From Aspidapion aeneum (taxonomy: Eukaryota; Arthropoda; Insecta; Coleoptera; Brentidae), in contig CAUYVT010000055.1 of NCBI GenBank assembly GCA_963576565.1, positions 124,001 through 188,000 of the forward strand: a DNA stretch of 64,000 nucleotides. Direction: 5' to 3'. The notes beneath the pieces were generated by a model. That model was given only the letters and a program-made list of their open reading frames with translations. It did not search any database and was not told the DNA's origin. A program made the translations under genes and the position numbers. Shown in pieces: positions 41,612 through 51,664 of the stretch; the first letter of the stretch is position 1; every line of letters starts with the position of its first letter.

Positions 41612-42448
41612 TGACTGTTTCCAGAAACTAAAAAGGGCAACAAATACATCCTTGTTGTCATGGATTACTTTAGCAAATGGCCAGAAGTTTTTGCTTTGCC
41701 TAACCAAGAGGCCGCTACAGTTGCAGAAGTTCTGGTAAATGATGTTTTCAGCCGATTTGGCATTCCTTTGGAACTACATTCAGATCAAGGAAGAAACTTT
41801 GAATCAAAGCTCTTCCAGAATCTCTGTGACCTTTTAGGAATACATAAAACACGGACTACGGCTTTACATCCGCAGTCAGATGGCATGGTTGAAAGATTTA
41901 ATAAAACAATAGAAGAACATCTGTGCAAAGTTGTTGATGAGCACCAAACAGATTGGGACCAATATATTCCATTGTTTTTGATGGCCTATAGAACCGCCAT
42001 TCACAATACGACAGGAGCTACTCCATCTAGTATCCTGTTTGGTAGAGAACTGCGTTTACCATGTGATATCATGTTTGGTTCACCTGAAGAAGAACACTTA
42101 GAGGTTAATGACTATGTCGAACGTTTAAGGCAAAAGGTGCACGATATCCATGAAGTGGTTAGAGAGCGAATAGAAATAGCCAGTGACCGCATGAAAGCGA
42201 GGTATGACCTGAAAGCAAACTCTTCAGGGTTCAAAGAGAATGATCAAGTCTGGCTATACAATCCTCGACGCAAGAAAGGAAGATCACCTAAGTTGACACC
42301 ACCATGGGAAGGGCCTTATAAAGTTGTTAAGAGAATTAATGATGTAGTCTACCGAATCCAGAAAAGCCCGAAGTCCAAGATGAAAGTTGTTCATCTAGAC
42401 AGACTAAAACCTTACCTGGGAGATGTTGATCGAGACGATCAAACCTGA
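41612..42448 (+). pseudogene. Ty3/gypsy integrase, 5'-truncated
   Basis: Opens within the integrase core (Tyr-Ile-Leu-Val-Val-Met-Asp-Tyr-Phe-Ser-Lys-Trp-Pro-Glu, first catalytic Asp). The second Asp lies in His-Ser-Asp-Gln-Gly-Arg-Asn-Phe and the Glu in Gly-Met-Val-Glu-Arg-Phe-Asn-Lys-Thr. It continues to a C-terminal Pro-Trp-Glu-Gly-Pro-Tyr-Lys-Val and stops naturally at 42446-42448. About 265 codons are uninterrupted. The upstream gag, protease, RT and RNase H are missing; the left boundary near 41610 is preceded by GT repeats, and a tttccag word there resembles a splice acceptor. The 3' side runs straight into a purine tract and LTR, so this is the 3' end of an element. Confidence 0.9.
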
Positions 42449-42460
42449 AGAGGAGGATAG

Positions 42461-42892
42461 TGTTACAAATTTAAGTTATTAAAATTTTATAGTTAGAATT
42501 TATTTAGGTTTAGTGTAGTATTAGGTTGACGTATTTATGGTTGTATTCTTAATCTAGGTTTTAGTTGCGTTATCTGTGTCAGACTGGTATGTGAACGGTC
42601 CGGTTCTAGAAAAATGCGGAATGATTCCAAATCGAACAAGGATGGAAAATTCTGGAATTGTAGGCAGACCCTCATATATAGGGCCGGACGTCGTGCATCG
42701 GTCAGTCAGAGATAACCAATGGTAGTGGTCGCTAGATGTTAACGCGAAGTTAATAGGCGTATTAAAGTAGTGAATTGTTAGCAAGTTATTAGTAAGTTTA
42801 AGTGCGTGTTTTTGTACATAATTTGTCGAAATAAATTGACGTATCGTTTTCAACAATTGCGAATTTTAATTTGTCGTTGTGAACCCGTAACA
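42461..42892 (+). repeat. 3' LTR of the truncated Ty3/gypsy element (432 bp)
   Basis: Follows the purine tract gaagaggaggatag. Starts tgttacaaat and ends cccgtaaca. A TATATAG box at about 42676 and AATAAA at about 42830 fit LTR promoter and polyadenylation sites. Confidence 0.8.
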
Positions 42893-42965
42893 ATATCTTA
42901 AGACATCATTTGGCATATATAACCCACTTTCTTAAAAAAATTACTTTGCACGTTTTTTCCCTGTG

Positions 42966-43262
42966 CTCTTCATATAGTGGCCCGATGACAATACAACATT
43001 AAGAAAAAAATATCCTCTCACCCTTACCCCCACCCCCTTTTATAGAAAAATGCGTTTTTGACACACTACCCATTATCCGATTTGGATGAAATTTGGTATA
43101 CATATAGTGGTCCGATGATAATACAACATTGAAAAAAAATATCCTCTCACTCCTACCCCCTTCTATAGAAAAATGCGTTTTTGACACACTTCCCATCATC
43201 CGATTTGGATGAAATTTGGTAAACATATAGTGGTCCGATGACAATACAACAATAATAAAAAA
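42966..43262. repeat. Tandem repeat, about 125-bp unit, 2.5 copies
   Basis: Units start near 42975, 43105 and 43228, each with tagtggyccgatga, aatacaacatt, cctctcac, agaaaaatgcgtttttgaca and a ccgatttggatgaaatttgg word. The last word also occurs in the hairpin-ended repeats, suggesting a common origin. Confidence 0.8.
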
Positions 43263-43499
43263 TGTCCTTTTATCTCAACATTTGCGAAGTTTATTAGTGG
43301 TTATCAGTTACCTGTGAGTGCATCAGTAACCTGATATGCTAAAATTAAAAAATGGCCAAAAAACAGAAAATATTTTGAAATTTGAACGTTTTTCCATGGC
43401 AACATGTTATTTGGTACTTTGGTCATATTTTCATTGATTTTTTTTATTTGTATATCAAGTTTCATGTATGTCCACAATTTTTGCTCCAAATCTGTCACT

Positions 43500-43833
43500 T
43501 TCCAGATATCTACCCTAATACAATAAATAAAACCATACATTATTGTAACCCATCCTCAAAAAATTCTGCTAGATTGTAAAAGGATCTTTCTATTAGAATT
43601 CGTTTTAATTTTCTTCTAAACAGCTTGATGGAGCCAGCACATCTAACATGTATTGGTAAGTGATTAAAAAATTTTCTTCCCTCGTAAAATATAGATTTTT
43701 GTGCCAAAGCACTTTTTGGGATAGGAAGATAAATATTGTTTTTTTGTCTTGTTACTCGGTTTGTCTCTACCATATTCCTGTTATTAAAATTTTTATACAC
43801 AAGGCTTGACGTTTCAAGAATGTAGATGGAAGT
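43500..43833 (-). pseudogene. LINE C-terminal fragment, downstream half
   Basis: The minus-strand frame 43800-43540 has Ile-Tyr-Leu-Pro-Ile-Pro, Ser-Ile-Phe-Tyr-Glu-Gly-Arg-Lys-Phe-Phe-Asn-His-Leu-Pro and Phe-Arg-Arg-Lys-Leu-Lys, the usual last block of Jockey/CR1-group ORF2 proteins. It connects, across the gypsy element at 43834-47317, to the upstream half at 47323-47640. Confidence 0.7.
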
Positions 43834-44017
43834 TGTTCTATATGCGAGTTTTTATCTTATGTTTTTTGCTGGGTTATTTTTGGTATCTTGTTACTGGGCT
43901 TATCTACGCCAGTGCACACCTGGTCGTATACATGTATCGAGTATTTTGAAGAAAAAAATAAACGATCATATTATTATATTTAAAGTTTTTAATTTCAAAT
44001 TAAATGAATACATAACA
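43834..44017 (+). repeat. Ty3/gypsy 5' LTR (184 bp)
   Basis: Starts tgttctatatgcgag, ends gaatacataaca; contains aataaacgatc as a likely polyadenylation signal. Confidence 0.93.
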
Positions 44018-44055
44018 GTGGCGCAGTCGTGACTCGAACCAAAATAATAATTAAA

Positions 44056-44473
44056 ATGTCCACTTTTCTCGGAAACCTCGGTTTATTTGACCCGGAAAAG
44101 TCGGATTACGCAATTTTTCCGGAGCGACTTGTACAGTATTTCATCGCGAATGAGATAACGAACGATAATAAAAAACGGGCAACTCTTCTAAACACATTAA
44201 ACGAACATTGTTACGTTTTGTTACGTAATTTGTGCGTGCCGAAAACGCAGCCGGAACTGAAGTTTGAGGATTTAGATAAGTTGTTGTTAAAACATTTTTC
44301 TCCTGTGCGTTCTTATTTTTCGGAAAGAAACAAATTTTATACAGCTAAAAAGGAGCCAAGTGAAAAAGTCTGTGATTGGGCTGCTCGCGTAAAAAAATTA
44401 GCAAGTTTTTGCGGGTTTGATGCCTCTATCACTCTCGATCAATTAATGGGAGATATATTTACGGTTGGTTTAA
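44056..44473 (+). pseudogene. Ty3/gypsy gag, truncated by deletion
   Basis: Start chosen at ATG 44056; the frame is also open upstream to 44029, through the primer site. The capsid-like region is about 140 codons with Leu-Leu-Lys-His-Phe-Ser-Pro and Phe-Tyr-Thr-Ala-Lys-Lys-Glu-Pro-Ser-Glu, as in gag of the 17.6/opus-like group. It ends where pol sequence begins in another frame (about 44473), so the rest of gag, its zinc knuckle and the protease are gone. The deletion makes the copy non-autonomous. Confidence 0.8.
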
Positions 44474-46760
44474 ACGTCTGGTTAAAAACAAGGTGTTAGT
44501 ACCCACTGAATTTTCACAGTGGGCGACACCCATTGTCCCAATATTAAAGAAAAGTGGTGGTTTAAGGATTTGTGGCGATTTTAAAGTTACCTTGAACCCC
44601 CAATTGGAATTTCAACAATTTCCTCTTCCAAGAATTGAATATTTATTTAGTCAACTGGAGGTGGGAATGAAATTTTCGAAAATTGTCCTTTCAGAAGCGT
44701 ATCAACAAATATTACTTGACGATCAATCCAAAGAGTTGGTTACCATTTCCACGCATAAAGGGTTGTTTTCCTACCAACGCCTACCCTTTGGCATACACTG
44801 TGCGCCCTCCATTTTTCAAATTATAATGGAGCAATTATTTAATATTCCAGGGGTTATTTCATTTTTAGATGACATATTAGTGACAGGAGAAATGACCTTG
44901 AGCATTCGGAGCGGTTAGTGAAAAATGTAGTTTTATGCAAGAATCTTTAACCTACATGGATCATTCAATTGACCGGTTTGGTTTGCATAAAACTGACGAA
45001 AGGGTTGAGACAAAGTACCCTCAAATGTAACGGAACTTAAGTCGTTTCTTGGGGGCGTCAATTATTATGTTAAATTCTTGCCGAACGCGTCTTCTATCCT
45101 CTATCCTTTATACAGCTTATTAAAAAAAAACATCCCTTGGGAATGGACACAAGCTTGCCAAAATAGCTTCTGTGAAATTAAGGATATGTTAATGTCTCCG
45201 TCCGTGCTGGCTCATTTTGATCCGAAAGTACCGATAAAATTATTGGTAGATGCAAGTAGTATAGGTTTAGGGGCCATAATTAGCCACACCTACACAGATG
45301 GAACCGAGCGACCGATCGCGTTTGCTTCAAGGTTGTTAAATAAAAACGAACCTTCCTACTCCCAGATCGAAAAAGAAGCTTAAGCAATAATATTTGGAGT
45401 TAAAAAGTTTTTTCAATTACGGCATTAAATTTACACTATATACAGATCATAAACCTCTTTTGGCAATATTTGGTGAAAAAAAAGGGTTACCAGTTTTTGC
45501 AGCCAACCGACTACAAAGATGGGCATACATTTTATCTTCTTTTAATTTCGAAATTAAATATGTCAATACCAAACAAAATTATTCAGATTTTTTATCACGA
45601 TTAGGGGGGAAAACTGAAAATATGTTTCACCAGTCCAGTAACTCATTACTATTTGACTCGGGAAAACAAGATCAAATTTCATATTTAAATTACATCGAAA
45701 AATCAAAATTTCCTATAAATTTTAAAAAAATTGAAGAACAAACCTCAAAAGACGTTGTATTGAGCAAAATTTTATTTTACGTGCGAAACGGTTGGCCAAA
45801 AACTTGTCTCTCTCTAGAATTTAAACCGTATTTTCTAAAAAAAAGTGAAATTTCCGTAGAACACGGTTGTTTATTGTGGGGTTATCGTTTAATTGTGCCA
45901 CCTGTTTTTCATGACAGTATTTTGGGAGAATTACATTTAACTCACACCGGAATAGTTAAAATGAAGGCATTAGCGCGTTCATACATCTGGTGGCCAAATA
46001 TCGACGATTCTATTGAGAAAATCGCTCGTTCGTGTAAAACGTGCGCAGTTTATTCAGAAAACACTGTGAAACCTTCTTTAATTATGTGGGAAACTCCATT
46101 CATGCGGACTTCTTTGGACCATTTTTAAATAAAACATTTTTAGTGATCGAAGATTCTACTTCAAAATGGCTCGAATGTTTCATGGTCTCAGATATGTCCT
46201 ATTTACAAACCATAAAAATTTTTAGAGCTCTATTTGCTCGTTTCGACAGATAACGCCCAGACATTTATGTCTGATGAGTTTCAAAATTTTTTGTCAAGTT
46301 TGGGTATCATTCACAAGGCGGGTGCTCCATATCATCCAGGAACAAATGGCTAGCCGAATCCGGCGTCAAAATTGCAAAAAGAGCCTTACGTAAAGGACAT
46401 AAGGATGGGGTGACCGATTTACAACTTATTTTGGATACTTTTCTTTTTCAGTATCGCAATACACCACACACCACTACTCAAGAATGTCCCTCAAAAATGC
46501 TATTTGGTCGTTTCTTACGCACTAGATTTGATTTACTTTTACCTTCGACCGAAAATATTGTAAAAAATAAACAAAAAAAAAACTTGAAATAAAGCACAAA
46601 AAGAAAAGGGAACCATCATTTTGTATTGAGGGGAAAGTATGGACCCGGGACTATCGCCCGAGCATGGATAAAAGCAAGTGGTGTCAAGGGGTGATTCGAG
46701 ATATTCTTGGCCGAAGAACTTAGGTAGTTGAGTTGGATGGTGGAGTCACTTGGAAAAGAC
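44474..46760 (+). pseudogene. Ty3/gypsy pol: RT, RNase H, integrase, broken
   Basis: RT (44474-44918): Trp-Ala-Thr-Pro-Ile-Val-Pro, Phe-Leu-Asp-Asp; the first catalytic Asp position is Val (GTC at 44685-44687). RNase H (45078-45600): Val-Asp-Ala-Ser-Ser-Ile-Gly and Tyr-Thr-Asp-His-Lys-Pro-Leu, with a nonsense TAA at about 45380. Integrase (45880-46600): His...Cys-Lys-Thr-Cys zinc domain, a core Asp in Thr-Asp-Asn-Ala-Gln and an Ala-Pro-Tyr-His-Pro-Gly segment, with frameshifts near 46125, 46252 and 46351. C-terminal scraps reach about 46760. Several independent lesions; inactive. Confidence 0.88.
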
Positions 46761-47133
46761 ACTTAAGCCAGTTGAAAAATAATTATTGTGATGACAATAA
46801 GCCTTGTCCAAACAAAACCAATTCCATGATAAGTCCAAATAAAAGACTCCTTGATGACTCCACGATCCACCTTGACTAGTGATAGCTCAAGTAGCACAGT
46901 GGTGTCCGTTAGGTCTAGTTATAGTGAAATATCGGACTCAGAAAGTGTGGATGTCGTTTTACTTAGTGAACATAATTTTAAGGACAGTAAAGTCTCAGTT
47001 GATCATGGTGCGCGTGTGCTACGTAGGCGTAGTAAGATTAATCCGCCTGATCGACTACAAGTTTCCTAGTTCAATAGTATCTATTACATAGAAGTGCAAA
47101 AACTAAGAGTTTAGTTTTATTATTGGGGGAAGG

Positions 47134-47317
47134 TGTTCTATATGCGAGTTTTTATCTTATGTTTTTTGCTGGGTTATTTTTGGTATCTTTTTACTGGGCT
47201 TATCTACGCCAGTGCACACCTGGTCGTATACATGTATCGAGTATTTTGAAGAAAAAAATAAACGATCATATTATTATATTTAAAGTTTTTCATTTCAAAG
47301 TAAATGAATACATAACA
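47134..47317 (+). repeat. Ty3/gypsy 3' LTR (184 bp)
   Basis: Preceded by the purine tract ttgggggaagg (47123-47133). Differs from the 5' LTR at about three positions on reading. Confidence 0.93.
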
Positions 47318-47322
47318 GAAGT

Positions 47323-47640
47323 AAGAGTCAGTATTTCAAGGCTCTTAAAATAAGGTCTGCAGGATTCCCTTTGGTGCACATTAAAAATAAAACGGACTGC
47401 TTTTTTTTGTAAACTGAAAAGAAGCTTAAGCAAATATTTACTTGCTGATCCCCAAAATGGGATTCCATATCTAAGATGAGACTCGAATAAGGAAAAGTAA
47501 ACATTTCTGGCCATTTCAAGTTCAGATCTTACACACCTGACAGTAAAGCACCCTGAGGAAAGCTTCCTGCTTAATTGGAAAATGTGTTATTCAAAACAGA
47601 GTCGGCTGTCAATATGAACTCCAAGAAACCTGGACACATG
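47323..47640 (-). pseudogene. LINE C-terminal fragment, upstream half
   Basis: Minus strand: Phe-Leu-Gly-Val-His-Ile-Asp near 47620, then Arg-Asn-Val-Tyr-Phe-Ser-Leu-Phe-Glu-Ser-His-Leu-Arg-Tyr-Gly and Phe-Trp-Gly, then Leu-Gln-Lys-Lys-Ala-Val-Arg. This is the region after the RT core in Jockey/CR1-group ORF2. It is cut at 47640 by an unclassified repeat and at 47322 by the gypsy element. Confidence 0.72.
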
Positions 47641-48119
47641 CCCAGTGGGTCATTCCATATCAAATCAACCAATGGTTTGGCAGGTCACCTCTCCGATTTT
47701 GATAATTTTTGGTACAGTTATCCTACCCATAAATAGGATCAAAAATCCAAAATTTAAGATTTTTCGGACCAGTAGTTTTCTTTTAAATAATTTTTGAAAA
47801 TCAAAAAAACGGTCAAATTCTCCTCAACATGTACTAAGAAAAAATTGAATATCTCCAGAACTACTAATACAAGAATAGCGATATATATAGGTCTTGAAAA
47901 TACCTTTCGAACAAGGTATCTCATGACATAGTTTTTATTGGAAAAAAATATTAAATTTTGAAAAAAAAAGTATTTTTTCAAATTTTTCAGAAGTATTTTT
48001 TTATTTTTTTTCAAAAAAAAAATATTTTTTTTCTCAATATTTTAGCAACATATTGGCAAAATTTCAAGATGGAGAAATAATTGGAACAAGGTGAAAAAAA
48101 ATAATAACAATAAAAATGC
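47641..48119. repeat. Unclassified A+T-rich repeat
   Basis: Begins gtgggtcattccatatcaaa. Its 47998-48083 part recurs in inverted orientation at 55843-55915 (word gaaattttgccaayatgttg), so it is an interspersed repeat. No coding sequence. Confidence 0.5.
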
Positions 48120-48124
48120 AATAT

Positions 48125-48666
48125 TAGACATCTGAGCCCTGAAGGGGAGAAAAACTAGAGATATCCCAAAAAAAATAACCCCAAAGTTAAATTCGCCCCG
48201 CCTGGGAAAACAGAGTCTATTAAACTAAAAAACAAAGGAAAAAATCGGCAACACGCTTGAAGCTTACCTTCTGTAATTCTGTAGCAGTTCCCAAAATTTC
48301 AATGGCGGCCGCGGCCATTTCTTGCGACTGGAATTTCGGTCTTCAACCCAAAAACACGTGTGACTTCTTTCAGTTTTTTGTCGGAAGTGATTTCTTCATT
48401 CCCCTGTCACACACAGGGTGGCGCTTCAAACTCCCAGCGTGAGCAAAAAACGCGCATGATTTTACCAAAATGATCAGGTGATCAAAAATAAAATAACTTT
48501 CAACAAAGAGAGAAATTATCACCTGATCGGAATTTTTCCCAAACAGGACTTTCTTTTTTGAAGGTTTTTGCAGAAAGCCCAAAAATATCAAAACAAACTT
48601 TAAGGTTAGGTTTTCCAAAAAATTCAAAATAAAACAATAAAGAAAAATAACTGGCAGCATTAAACA
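48125..48666 (-). repeat. Isolated LTR of the second BEL family
   Basis: Reverse complement of the 61677-62207 LTR over essentially its whole length, with scattered differences. No internal BEL sequence is attached on either side, so it is a solo LTR or remnant. The word aatat occurs at both edges (48120-48124 and 48667-48671), a possible 5-bp target duplication. Contains the splice-donor-like cagaag/gtaagc word on the minus strand near 48265. Confidence 0.8.
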
Positions 48667-48719
48667 AATATACTGGTATAAGGAATAAAAAAACTCAAAA
48701 ACTAAATTATAAAGGAAAG

Positions 48720-51549
48720 AAATTAGATAATTTCAGCTTTAGTTTCTTTTTTCTAAAAGTTTTGAAGAATCCAACATTTTATCTTTGGTAAGCGTGTAGG
48801 TTCGACCGGTAGAAGTAAGAGGCTGAACCCTCTTTAATACTGCATTTCTTTCTACCACTAAAATGTCTGCTCTGGGTGTCGGATAATAAAATGAACTAGC
48901 CGGTCCATTTGGATGTAGAAAACTGATTTTGAGTTCATCAGATTCTTCATTATGTCCAATGATACAGGCTAACCACCATAACTTGATTGAAGAGACATTA
49001 GTTCAGAATTTGTGATTTCAGAACACCTCAAAAGTTCCTGGGTTTTTTGTTCCAAGCTGAGTGAAAAGCTTTTGGTCATTATCTTTGATTTTGAAACTGG
49101 AATAACTGAATGTACTTTTTGAGTTCCAGGAATAGTTAGTGTCTCAGCCAACCTTTTTTCTAAATGTGATACTGGCTATATTTTCTTGTGCAAATTGGAA
49201 AAGTTGTTCTGGTGTCATAATTTGGTCCTGGTATGGCCTTTAAAGACTAGCTTTAGTTGCTAAACGTTTTACGGTACCATCTAGGCCATCACAGGCTCTT
49301 GCCATGGGAAGTGGCAAAAAAGTGCCATTCCGCGTTTACCCCAAATTCTTCTTGATGGTAGCAAAGGTTGATGAAATTTTTTTTATTTTTGTATTGGGCT
49401 GCGCACCCATCAGAAAAGTAGTAAATCTTTGAGAGGTTTATAATTTTCTCTTTAAGTTCAGCTATTAGTTGTTGTAAAAATAAATGAAAAACTATAGTTT
49501 TGTGTATTAAGCAGTCTGAAATAAATACGTAATTTAAGTGCTTCAGTTCACCTTCTTCATTTCTGTAGTAGATTACAAAAGGATGAAGGGTCGCTTGACT
49601 GGTAGTCCAGTGGTACGACTGTACCTCATCCTGCAGGACAAAGGAATAGTTTTCAGCGAAATCACATGTGATAAGTGCCTCGCTAAAGTTTAAATTTGTT
49701 TTTGTTTCGTTGTAAAATTATTTTTGCATATTAGAGATAAACGAATGCGTTTTTAGTTTTAATAAATCTTGAGTGAATTCATCAAGAAATTCGTCTATAG
49801 GTTTGATGATTGTTTCCATATTACAGCGATCTACTGATACCCATTTTTTATAAGTTACTACTATCAATGAAAAACTCATCAAACTTTTTCATTAAATTTT
49901 GTTTTAAACCTTCAATTCCAGGACAAGTTGGACAACTATCGAAAAAACAATCCACATTAGGCGGATTGCAAATTATTTGTGACAAACAAGCATGATGGTC
50001 TGGAAAAACGGGTTTATGCTTTTCATTAAAAATGAATTTGTTTATCTTGGAGCCAGTTATCATAAGCTTAACGTTTTAATGCACAGTACACACACATACT
50101 GTATGCGTCCCACTTTTCCCAGCAAAAATGCAGTTTCTTGGTTTGAGTTCATAAAATTTGGTGAATCCGATTTTAACATGAGGATATTCGCTCTTAAGCT
50201 GAGCATAAATTTCTTTAAGATTGGCCAAAAGCAATTTTTGTGCGTATTCTTTGCTACCTTTTTTTTAATAATCACAATTAAATCTTTCTTTCCGGGCATC
50301 ATCCTGCTGATATCGTCTCTCATGTAAAATTCCGTCACGAGTGTAACAGTATCACTCGACACCGTTTTTGCCGGTTTAGGATTCGGTGTGGAAAGAATCC
50401 CCTTTTCTTTGACCATTTTCTTTACGGCTCTAGCCATATACTGTGATACCCCAAATTCTTGCTCAATTTTCGACCTGGTCCAACTTAACGGCAAACATGA
50501 CAGCAAAAGCATTTTTTCGCTTCTTTTTGATGTGTGGGCGAATTTTTCTTTAAGCTGTTATTTCACAATCATGTTTGTCACCTACATTTTCAGATGACGG
50601 ATTGTCTCTTTTACGTAGATCTTCTGATAACCCTTTTTCTATCACTACTTGGACTTCCTCCACCTTCTGACTGGTAAGTCGTTTCCTTTTGATGGGAGAT
50701 CCTCCCAAGAGCTCCAGAGACTGGTTCAAGCCATCAAGTGAAGCATCAGAATCAGTCTTAAAATTGGGAGATTCATTGGCACTTGACGGTCTGAAATAAT
50801 ATAATCATTTTTTAGCAACACTAGAAACAAAAATCAAAACTTCTTTTTAAATATAATTTAAAATTTGTACTAAAAGACAAGCTAATTAAAAAAAAATGTT
50901 TAAAAATAATAAATTTTAATAAATTTATAATTTTGCTTTACTTACCCCGCTTTAGGCGATGCAGAGTTTTTTAAAACTTTCGTAAGTTTAATTCTACTTG
51001 CATTGTGGTACTCTCCTAGATGGAGCATTTTTAACTAGATGTATAGTGAGTTGGGGTCCTTTTCCACACTGAATTCTTAGTGGCGAAATAAAACTACGTT
51101 TTTAGCAAAAATGCAGTCTGTATTTCTTACCTTTGACGCATTTCGGTCTTAGCGAACATAATCATAAGGGCTCTATAATAAAAAAACTAAATTGGTGGTT
51201 CAAACTTCAAAAATAATAAAATTCAATAAAAAACTTACTAAACAAAGTGTCGAAGAAGTCCTTGCAAACGCCACATCATCTTAACTTAAATTAATTTAAT
51301 TTTATTTCGCCACTAAGAATTCAGTGTGGAGCAAAGGACCCCAACTCACTATACATCTAGTTTAATTCTACACCGGTAACAAATTTTCATTTCCATTTTA
51401 ATGTTTTCGTAAGAACACATTTTTGCTGAGACATTTCTTAACTTTCCAGAATGCTTGCCTACTTTTAGTGGATCACAACACGTCACAAAAACTTTGGACC
51501 AATCTATAGTTTGATTTTGAGCCATTTTTAAAATGTTTGAATTCATCAA
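48720..51549 (-). pseudogene. Multi-copy DDE-like gene of unknown family, with intron, broken
   Basis: Minus strand. Exon 1 (51549-51370, resuming 50986-50947) has a Cys-rich segment (Val-Thr-Cys-Cys-Asp-Pro-Leu-Lys, Ile-Cys-Tyr-Arg-Cys-Arg) and ends at a donor gtaagt. An intron of about 155 bp ends at acceptor ttatttcag (50792). Exon 2 (50791-48730) encodes a basic segment, Ile-Ser-Arg-Met-Met-Pro-Gly-Lys-Lys-Asp, Leu-Ile-Thr-Cys-Asp-Phe-Ala-Glu-Asn-Tyr, Ser-Asp-Cys-Leu-Ile-His and Tyr-Phe-Ser-Asp-Gly-Cys-Ala-Ala-Gln-Tyr-Lys-Asn, then a C-terminal Tyr-Gly-Gly-Trp-Leu-Ala region. Spaced Asp/Glu residues suggest a DDE nuclease fold, but this is an inference. Frameshifts near 49700, 49310 and 49155 and a repeat inserted in exon 1 disable it. 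Confidence 0.6.
51000..51356. mobile_element. Short PLE-like/foldback insertion in exon 1 of the DDE-like gene
   Basis: Flanked by the 13-bp direct repeat agtttaattctac (50987-50999, 51357-51369); the coding frame resumes across it. Contains about 62-bp inverted segments (51033-51095, 51299-51360) and, on the minus strand, a gaccgaaatgcgtcaa word like the GAAAC core of PLE terminal repeats. No coding sequence. Confidence 0.55.
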
Positions 51550-51664
51550 CAGTTTTTAATGAAATAAACTTTATTACAAAAATCTATTAAACAAGTTCAG
51601 ACAATTTTTTGAATTACACCAATAAGAGCAAAGCAGGGCGTGGCATAAAAATCAAGTTGATATT

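Larger units (their letters stand above)
43834..47317 (+). mobile_element. Internally deleted Ty3/gypsy element with LTRs and TSD
   Basis: LTRs of 184 bp (43834-44017, 47134-47317) differ at only a few positions, and the perfect 5-bp duplication gaagt flanks the element. The primer site tggcgcagtcgtgac follows the 5' LTR (44019), resembling the Ser-tRNA site of 17.6/297-type elements. Total length is 3484 bp, short for the group, because gag is joined directly to RT near 44473. It sits inside a minus-strand LINE. Confidence 0.93.

Noticed and set aside
41595..41620. Intron acceptor (tttccag) before the gypsy integrase, suggesting a domesticated gene
   Set aside because: The codons through this point read as ordinary gypsy pol, and the 3' end goes straight into a purine tract and LTR, so a transposon fragment is simpler.
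42966..43262. CRISPR-like array
   Set aside because: Units are about 125 bp with no conserved repeat/spacer alternation, and the genome is eukaryotic.
48257..48660. Frames of 61 and 96 codons
   Set aside because: They lie inside the isolated BEL LTR and reappear at 61717-61971 in the other LTR copy; LTR non-coding.
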